Assembly (NCBI GenBank): GCA_902782905.1
Contig: CACZPB010000103.1
Location: 1-8,328 of the forward strand
Reading direction: 5' to 3'
DNA length: 8,328 bases
From: an uncultured bacterium
GTDB taxonomy: Bacteria; Cyanobacteriota; Vampirovibrionia; Gastranaerophilales; Gastranaerophilaceae
Positions 1 through 4,797 of this stretch are shown piece by piece (position 1 is the first letter of the stretch; every line of letters begins with the position of its first letter). Both the position numbers and the translations under genes were made by a program. The notes beneath the pieces were generated by a model, which made no database searches, was not told the origin of the DNA, and saw only the letters and a program-made list of their open reading frames with translations.

Positions 1-1
1 A

Positions 2-574
2 GAAAATGAAAGAGAGACGGTTAAACTCGAAAAACTTCCCAAATTTATTGTTTCCGGAACAGCAACACAAATTACAGCTGATCAAATTGCCAAATTAGAA
101 CAATCTGATGATTATGATGATGTAAACTTTATACCGCTTGAAACAAAAGATATTATAAACGGAGTTAATAGTGAGCTTGTCTCCAGAATAATAACAAACC
201 TGAAAAGCGGAGTGACTGTTTGTGTACATACGTCACACCTTATTGCCAATTTTGACGGATTTTCCGATGATTCTGAAAGTGCCGAACTTACAAAAGAAAA
301 ACTTGCTTATATGATTACGGATTATCTTGCAGAATTAACAAAACTTGTTCTTGAAGAAATTAATGTAATTCTTATTACATTGGGCGGTGAAACATCCTAC
401 AAATGTTGTTCTAAAATCAACTCAAGAGAATTAAAATTAATTGATGAAGTCGCTCCTGCAATATCGCTTTGCTTGGATGCTAACAATCAGTGGATAGTTA
501 CAAAATCAGGAAATCTTGGCGGAACAAAGACGCTTATCGATATCTTAGACTATTTTAAATTTCATGAAGAATAA
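2..574 (+). CDS. Four-carbon acid sugar kinase (DUF1537 family), C-terminal part, 5' truncated by window edge
   Basis: This open frame runs in from the left edge and gives 190 residues before the TAA stop. Seen in the sequence: an SGTATQITADQI segment (about residues 18-29 of the fragment), matching the SGS.s..T..Q motif that begins the nucleotide-binding C-terminal domain of DUF1537 kinases; a glycine-rich LITLGGETS segment (about 124-132); and a terminal TKSGNLGG loop (167-174), the usual KxGxxG of the family. Family knowledge: these kinases phosphorylate C4 sugar acids such as D-threonate or D-erythronate with ATP in the cytoplasm, and are often encoded beside a PdxA-type dehydrogenase, as here. 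The substrate-binding N-terminal domain is outside the window, so substrate cannot be judged. An internal GTG at 212 is not a start, because the homologous frame continues upstream of it. Confidence 0.85.
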   Translation, partial: ENERETVKLEKLPKFIVSGTATQITADQIAKLEQSDDYDDVNFIPLETKDIINGVNSELVSRIITNLKSGVTVCVHTSHLIANFDGFSDDSESAELTKEKLAYMITDYLAELTKLVLEEINVILITLGGETSYKCCSKINSRELKLIDEVAPAISLCLDANNQWIVTKSGNLGGTKTLIDILDYFKFHEE

Positions 575-582
575 TAAGACGT

Positions 583-617
583 TTTTCCCTTAAGGGAGGA
601 TGCCCGAAGAACAGGGC
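583..617. repeat. Small palindromes in the kinase-pdxA gap (repeat-like)
   Basis: The 72-bp gap contains a perfect 12-bp palindrome, TCCCTTAAGGGA (586-597), that can extend with G-U pairs to 583-600. A second small hairpin follows, with GCCC (602-605) pairing with GGGC (614-617). The run CCCTTAAGGGAGG followed by a GCCCGAAG-type hairpin resembles small dispersed intergenic palindromes found in many bacteria. There is no U-tract, so it is not a good terminator. pdxA is probably co-transcribed through it. That it is a repeat family is inference, since only one copy is visible. Confidence 0.4.
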
Positions 618-646
618 GGAGAACAAGGCAGAGGATATTATATAAA

Positions 647-1579
647 ATGAATTACGCAAACAAAATAGCAATCACAACAGGAGATCCTAACGGCATAGGA
701 GCTGAAATCACTATAAAAGCACTTAATCTATTAAATTTACCGCCCAAAGATATTGTAATTATTTCAAACAAAAAAGTTCTGAATGCGTATGGCAGCCTGA
801 ATAATAATTATGAAATATTAGATGTAGAGTATGATTCAAAAATTCGTTTTGGAGAAGTCACAAAGGAAGCTGGTGATTTTTCGTTCAGACTGCTTCAAAA
901 AGCTTGCGAAATAGAGCCAAAATTCATCGTCACAGCTCCGACATCCAAGGAAGCAATGAACCTTGCAGGACACAAATTTAGCGGTCAAACAGAAGTATTA
1001 GAACATTTTCTTGCTCACGACGGACAAAAAGCTGAGATGCTTTTCGTTTCAAAAGATTTTAGAGTACTCCTCTTAACCCGTCATCTGCCGCTAAGCCAAG
1101 TTCCTAAACATTTAACAAAAAGCCTTATTATAGAAAAAATAGAACGTCTAAGAAGCTATTTTCAAAACAAACTTTTTATCAACAGACCATCTTTTGCTCT
1201 ATGTGCACTAAACCCGCATGCCGGTGAAAACGGTATTTTGGGCGATGAAGAAGATAAAATTATACTCCCTGCAATTGAAGCTGTACGCAACAGAGGAATA
1301 AATATTACTAATCCGCTTCCTGCTGACACGTTGTTTATAAAAGGAGTGCAAAACTATTTAAAAGGTGAAAAAATACCTTATGATTGTTACATAGCCTGCT
1401 ATCACGACCAAGGTTTAATACCAATAAAATCTGTAGCTTCAGAAAAAACAGTAAATATGACAATCGGGCTTGATATAATAAGAACTTCGCCAAGCCACGG
1501 AACAGCATTCGATATAGCCGGAAAAAATATAGCTAACCCCGAATCAATGATAGAAGCGATTAAATATTGTTTATATTAG
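647..1579 (+). CDS. pdxA: 4-hydroxythreonine-4-phosphate dehydrogenase family (PdxA or PdxA2)
   Basis: A 310-residue NAD-dependent dehydrogenase, slightly shorter than the E. coli enzyme. Seen: the N-terminal ITTGDPNGIGAE motif (9-20), the TSKEA segment (99-103), and the three metal-ligand histidines in their usual contexts: TRHLP (H146), NPHAGENG (H191) and CYHDQG (H253). The C-terminal TSPSHGTAFDIAG block (280-291) is also typical. The motif normally written GHTE reads GQTE here (113-116). Known roles: oxidation and decarboxylation of 4-phosphohydroxy-L-threonine in pyridoxal phosphate synthesis, or, in the PdxA2 branch, 4-phospho-D-threonate or erythronate oxidation to dihydroxyacetone phosphate. 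The DUF1537 kinase upstream favours the second role, but this is inference. The start is supported by a modest AGAGGA at 630-635, 11 nt upstream, and by the match of the N-terminus to the family. Cytoplasmic. Confidence 0.92.
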   Translation: MNYANKIAITTGDPNGIGAEITIKALNLLNLPPKDIVIISNKKVLNAYGSLNNNYEILDVEYDSKIRFGEVTKEAGDFSFRLLQKACEIEPKFIVTAPTSKEAMNLAGHKFSGQTEVLEHFLAHDGQKAEMLFVSKDFRVLLLTRHLPLSQVPKHLTKSLIIEKIERLRSYFQNKLFINRPSFALCALNPHAGENGILGDEEDKIILPAIEAVRNRGINITNPLPADTLFIKGVQNYLKGEKIPYDCYIACYHDQGLIPIKSVASEKTVNMTIGLDIIRTSPSHGTAFDIAGKNIANPESMIEAIKYCLY

Positions 1580-1580
1580 A

Positions 1581-1611
1581 AAAAAGGCGGATGCTTTGCA
1601 TCCGCCTTTTT
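1581..1611. terminator. Strong bidirectional intrinsic terminator
   Basis: A perfect 14-bp stem, AAAAAGGCGGATGC (1581-1594) against GCATCCGCCTTTTT (1598-1611), closes on a 3-nt TTT loop. The GC-rich core flanked by A5 and T5 gives a U-tract on both strands. It begins one base after the pdxA stop codon and lies 7 bp from the stop of the convergent 94-aa gene, so it should end transcription of both units. Confidence 0.93.
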
Positions 1612-1618
1612 GATATAA

Positions 1619-1903
1619 CTATATTCTGTTTTCCCAAACACCGCCGTGTCTGTCAACTACTGCATCATAACAAGACCAAATTCTGAAAATACCTGTCAAT
1701 CCCAAAATAGCATGAGTAATGTTCTTGTCATAGGGTTCTTCATTAACAACCTGACCAATCCCCGGCCATACTATAAGAGATAATGCTCCGGCACATATTG
1801 AACGTCCGCTTACTCTCCCGTTAACACCGTGAGTTCCTGCAAAAGCCGGTGTTGCTGATGCTATAATACCAAGTACCATTAGTGATACTAAAATCTTTTT
1901 CAT
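1619..1903 (-). CDS. Small exported hypothetical protein with two hydrophobic segments
   Basis: A 94-residue protein, last gene of the minus-strand operon. Seen: a clear Sec signal peptide (MKK, hydrophobic core, ATPAFA then G, predicted cleavage after residue 22). The mature part is about 72 residues with two moderately hydrophobic stretches: 36-53 (ICAGALSLIVWPGIGQVV) and 63-77, ending in WSCYD. It has two cysteines, C37 and C78. The PGIGQ turn between hydrophobic segments faintly recalls TM2-like small membrane proteins, but I cannot assign it to a family. The start is strongly supported by a perfect AGGAGG (1914-1909) 5 nt before ATG. That site lies immediately after the mtnA stop codon, so translation is likely coupled to mtnA. 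The product is probably membrane-associated or periplasmic. Function unknown. Confidence 0.8.
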   Translation of the reverse strand: MKKILVSLMVLGIIASATPAFAGTHGVNGRVSGRSICAGALSLIVWPGIGQVVNEEPYDKNITHAILGLTGIFRIWSCYDAVVDRHGGVWENRI

Positions 1904-1914
1904 ATAAACCTCCT

Positions 1915-2976
1915 CTATATTCTTTCAAATGCTTCTTTTATAGATTTGTTATAATCCGGTCTCAAAATACCTTTTTCTGTTATTATACCAGAAATTAGCT
2001 CATGCGGCGTAACATCAAAACCCGGATTGATAATATTAATCCCTTCTGCACAAATACGTTTTCCGTTTATATGCGTAACTTCTTCTCTTGAGCGTTCTTC
2101 TATCGGAATTTCTTCCCCTGTTTTTATAGAAGTATCAATCGTTGAAAGAGGTGCTGCAATATAAAACGGTATATTATGGTATTTTGCAGCAATTGCTACT
2201 GTGTATGTGCCGATTTTATTTGCGCTGTCACCATTTGCGGCAATTCTGTCTGCTCCGACGACAACCATATCTATCATACCTTTATTCATAAAGTAAGAAC
2301 ACATTCCGTCAGTAATAAGCGTTACCGGAATTCCATCCATAGCAAGTTCAAATGTCGTAAGCCTTGCACCCTGCTGACGTGGTCTTGTCTCATCCGCAAA
2401 AACTTGTACTGTATTATCTTTTGCGTAAGCTGAGCGAACTACACCAAGAGCTGTACCATATCCGCCTGTTGCAAGAGCGCCTGCGTTACAGTGAGTAAGG
2501 ATTGTTGCACCTTTCGGAACAACCTCTGCTCCGTATTCACCAATTTTTATACATCTTTCTATATCATCTTTCTCTATTTCAATAGCTTTTTGTGTTAACT
2601 CATCAATAAGCCCTTCAACATCTGAAGTTGAATTTTTAATAACATTCTTTTGTTCATTACAAGCCCACATCAGATTTACTGCAGTCGGGCGAGAAGTCGC
2701 CATATAATCAGCCTTTTCCAATAACCATTGTTTGTATTCATCAAAGCTGTCATATTTACCCTCCCTGCCCTCTTGAGCATACAAAACAACACCTTGAGCA
2801 CCTGCTATACCGATTGCAGGCGCGCCTCTGACTATCATATTCTTGATAGCATCAAACATTTCTTGACCTGTTTTGATATTTACATACTTATATTCATAGG
2901 GAATAATTGTTTGGTCTAACATTTTTGACATACCATTTTCCCAAGTTATAGGTCTTATTTTCGAATCAAATACCAT
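1915..2976 (-). CDS. mtnA: S-methyl-5-thioribose-1-phosphate isomerase
   Basis: Isomerises 5-methylthioribose 1-phosphate to methylthioribulose 1-phosphate in methionine salvage; cytoplasmic, related to eIF2B subunits. Residue numbers below count from the upstream GTG at 2982. Seen: RGAPAIG (52-58), SRPTAVNLMWA (97-107), ILTHCNAGALATGGYGTALG (161-180) with the catalytic cysteine C165, ADETRPRQQGARLT (196-209), and VVGADRIAANGD (241-252) with catalytic D245, then NKIGTY and the PLST segment. These match the family's Cys/Asp pair. Length (353-355) is normal for MtnA. I place the start at ATG 2976 (353 residues), because the GTG at 2982 overlaps the AGGAG Shine-Dalgarno (2986-2982), which sits 5 nt before this ATG. 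That site also overlaps the TAG of the upstream gene, suggesting translational coupling. No other methionine-salvage gene is in the window. MtnA versus ribose-1,5-bisphosphate isomerase: length and motifs favour MtnA. Confidence 0.95.
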   Translation of the reverse strand: MVFDSKIRPITWENGMSKMLDQTIIPYEYKYVNIKTGQEMFDAIKNMIVRGAPAIGIAGAQGVVLYAQEGREGKYDSFDEYKQWLLEKADYMATSRPTAVNLMWACNEQKNVIKNSTSDVEGLIDELTQKAIEIEKDDIERCIKIGEYGAEVVPKGATILTHCNAGALATGGYGTALGVVRSAYAKDNTVQVFADETRPRQQGARLTTFELAMDGIPVTLITDGMCSYFMNKGMIDMVVVGADRIAANGDSANKIGTYTVAIAAKYHNIPFYIAAPLSTIDTSIKTGEEIPIEERSREEVTHINGKRICAEGINIINPGFDVTPHELISGIITEKGILRPDYNKSIKEAFERI

Positions 2977-2986
2977 ATTCACTCCT
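2977..2986 (-). promoter_or_regulatory. mtnA ribosome binding site overlapping the upstream stop codon
   Basis: On the minus strand the TAG stop of the membrane-protein gene (2987-2985) is embedded in TAGGAG. AGGAG (2986-2982) is followed by a 5-nt spacer and ATG (2976-2974). This rules against the GTG at 2982, which would share its first base with the Shine-Dalgarno, and implies termination-reinitiation coupling. Confidence 0.8.
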
Positions 2987-3470
2987 ATTTTATTTCAAAA
3001 TCTATCGTATTATTTTCACCGGCATCTTTTTTCTGACCGGAAATTAACCCATATACCCAAGCAGTGACAAGTCCTGCAAAGCCGTTCATCAGTGCGCTTA
3101 TTCCTGCCATTAAAATCATAAGCAGAAGCATTACAATAAATGAGCCGAAACTATTTAGGAAGAAACGCAAAAAGCCTTGTGTATACATTGGAAATATCCA
3201 GCCTATTATCATACTGATTGGTGTGTAAACTACAGAAAAGGCGATAAATGAAACAAAACCGATAATTGCACCAAAAATACACCCTTCCCTTACGCTTATA
3301 ATTCCAATAAGTTCATTTTTAATCATATAAGCAAGAACCAATGCACCCAGAAATAGAATTAAACACATAAAAGTTACAAAGCTTATATATGGAATTACCG
3401 TGAGCGCTCCGAGAATTGCACCCGCAAAAGCGCTTATTATGGCTAGTTGCTTTAATAATAATATATTCAT
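2985..3470 (-). CDS. Small integral membrane protein of unknown function
   Basis: A 161-residue, strongly hydrophobic protein. Four hydrophobic regions can be seen at about 9-26, 30-50, 63-93 and 107-143; the last two are long enough for a pair of helices or a bent helix each. Glycine and alanine are frequent inside them (GAILGAL, GAIIGF, MNGFAG). Positive charges sit in short loops (K7, K51, R61, R102) and the C-terminal tail KKDAGENNTIDFEIK is hydrophilic, consistent with a cytoplasmic C-terminus. There is no signal peptide cleavage site, catalytic motif or transporter signature that I recognise. The start is supported by AGGAGGGG (3480-3473) just upstream of ATG. It lies between leuC and mtnA in the operon; that position gives no firm clue to function. 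I do not recognise the family. Confidence 0.82.
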   Translation of the reverse strand: MNILLLKQLAIISAFAGAILGALTVIPYISFVTFMCLILFLGALVLAYMIKNELIGIISVREGCIFGAIIGFVSFIAFSVVYTPISMIIGWIFPMYTQGFLRFFLNSFGSFIVMLLLMILMAGISALMNGFAGLVTAWVYGLISGQKKDAGENNTIDFEIK

Positions 3471-3479
3471 AACCCCTCC

Positions 3480-3524
3480 TTCTCACCTGTACCCTCTCCC
3501 TAAGAACGAGAGAAGTTGTGAGAA
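3480..3524. repeat. Nested inverted repeat between leuC and the membrane-protein gene
   Basis: Outer arms TTCTCAC (3480-3486) and GTGAGAA (3518-3524) are perfect complements. Inside them CTCTC (3494-3498) pairs with GAGAG (3508-3512). Read on the minus strand, the block contains TTAGGGAGAGGGT followed by GGTGAG, which resembles the widespread CCCTCTCCC...GGGAGAGGG intergenic repeat in a decayed form. It directly abuts the Shine-Dalgarno of the downstream gene, so it may also affect translation or mRNA stability. No U-tract follows, so it is not a typical terminator. Confidence 0.5.
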
Positions 3525-3534
3525 ATTATTATAT

Positions 3535-4776
3535 CTATTTTTCTGAAATATAACCTCTAAGGGCAGTGTATGCAGCAACATAAGGAGAAGCCAAATATAT
3601 AAATCCCTTTGTGTTACCCATTCTGCCTTGGAAATTTCTGTTTTGTGTTGCTAGACAAACTTCACCGTCCCCGAGAATTCCGGCATGTACTCCAACGCAA
3701 GGACCACACCCCGGAGGTAGTACAGAAGCATTTGCATCTACAAAAATATCTATTAAGCCCTCTTTTAGAGCCTGCTTATAAACATCTTTTGAAGCCGGAC
3801 AGATTAGCATTCTGACATCTTCATGAACTTTTTTCCCATCAAGAATCTGCGCAACAACTCTCAAATCCTCGATTCTTCCGTTTGTACAGGTTCCTACATA
3901 CACCTGATTAACTTTTACATCACCTAACTCTGAAGCAGGACGTGTATTATCTACAGTGTGAGGGCAAGAAACGGTGTGCGGAACATCCTCAGCATTGATT
4001 TCGATAATTCTTTCATATTCTGCATCTGAATCAGGAAGGATTTGTCTAAATTTATCTCCTCTGCCTCTTTCCTGTAAGAATGCTTTTGTCTTATCGTCAG
4101 CTACAAACAAACCGCATTTTGCACCTGCTTCTACCGCCATATTAGCAAGTGTAAAGCGCTCCGACATTGTCATATTGTCAATTGTATCACCCGTAAACTC
4201 CAATGCCTTATAAGTAGCACCATCAGCACCTATCATACCAATTAGGTGAAGCATAAGGTCCTTGGAACAAATTCCCTCTCTTAATTTACCCCTTACAACA
4301 ATCTTGAAAGTTGCAGGAACTTTTAACCAAGTTTTACCAAGTGCCATACCTACAGCAATATCTGTAGAGCCCATGCCTGTCGCAAAAGCTCCAAGCGCGC
4401 CGGAAGTACAAGTGTGTGAATCAGCACCTATTAAAATTTCTCCAGGGTTAACAAAAGTTTCTACTAATCTTTGGTGGCAGACCCCTGCTCCTACGTCAGA
4501 CAAAACTGCGCCGTACTCTTTATGAAAATCTCTAAGCACCATATGGGTATTAGAAAGTTCTTTTCTCGGACTGGGAGAAGCATGGTCTATAAACAAAATC
4601 GTTCTTTCCGGATTATTTAATTTATCTTTTCCAAGCTTTTTAAACTCTTGAACTGTTAATGGACCTGTACCGTCTTGAACTGCTGTTACATCGACTTTTG
4701 ATATAACAAGTTCTCCTGCGTGCACTGTCTTGCCTGCGTGTTCTGATATTATTTTCTCGACTAAAGTCAATCCCAT
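3535..4776 (-). CDS. leuC: 3-isopropylmalate dehydratase large subunit (aconitase superfamily)
   Basis: A 413-residue protein of the shorter (about 420-residue) LeuC/homoaconitase class. It isomerises 2-isopropylmalate to 3-isopropylmalate in leucine synthesis, together with a small subunit (LeuD). Seen: FIDHASPSP (62-70), GADSHTCTSGALG (117-129), and the three [4Fe-4S] cysteines, C297 in VGTCTNGR and C357/C360 in PGCGPC. The substrate-contact segment ATQNRNFQGRMG (376-387) is also present. All expected ligands are there, so the gene looks functional. ATG 4776 has AAGGAG (4788-4783) at 6-nt spacing, and the dnaX stop is 21 bp upstream, indicating one operon. Odd: no leuD follows; a membrane protein occupies that place. 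A homoaconitase or 2,3-dimethylmalate dehydratase-like role cannot be excluded from sequence alone. Cytoplasmic. Confidence 0.9.
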   Translation of the reverse strand: MGLTLVEKIISEHAGKTVHAGELVISKVDVTAVQDGTGPLTVQEFKKLGKDKLNNPERTILFIDHASPSPRKELSNTHMVLRDFHKEYGAVLSDVGAGVCHQRLVETFVNPGEILIGADSHTCTSGALGAFATGMGSTDIAVGMALGKTWLKVPATFKIVVRGKLREGICSKDLMLHLIGMIGADGATYKALEFTGDTIDNMTMSERFTLANMAVEAGAKCGLFVADDKTKAFLQERGRGDKFRQILPDSDAEYERIIEINAEDVPHTVSCPHTVDNTRPASELGDVKVNQVYVGTCTNGRIEDLRVVAQILDGKKVHEDVRMLICPASKDVYKQALKEGLIDIFVDANASVLPPGCGPCVGVHAGILGDGEVCLATQNRNFQGRMGNTKGFIYLASPYVAAYTALRGYISEK

Positions 4777-4797
4777 TTTTATCTCCTTAAGTTACCC

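Noticed and set aside
2176..2433. 85-codon plus-strand open frame, cysteine-rich
   Set aside because: It lies antisense inside the conserved catalytic region of mtnA; composition is that of a reverse-complement shadow, with no ribosome site.
3480..3524. Nested hairpin considered as a terminator after leuC
   Set aside because: No U-tract follows on the minus strand and the stem directly adjoins the next gene's Shine-Dalgarno, so read-through is more likely.
4262..4525. Plus-strand open frame opposite leuC (also 3609-3815 and 3974-4213)
   Set aside because: Fully antisense to a well-conserved enzyme with all motifs intact; no independent start signals.
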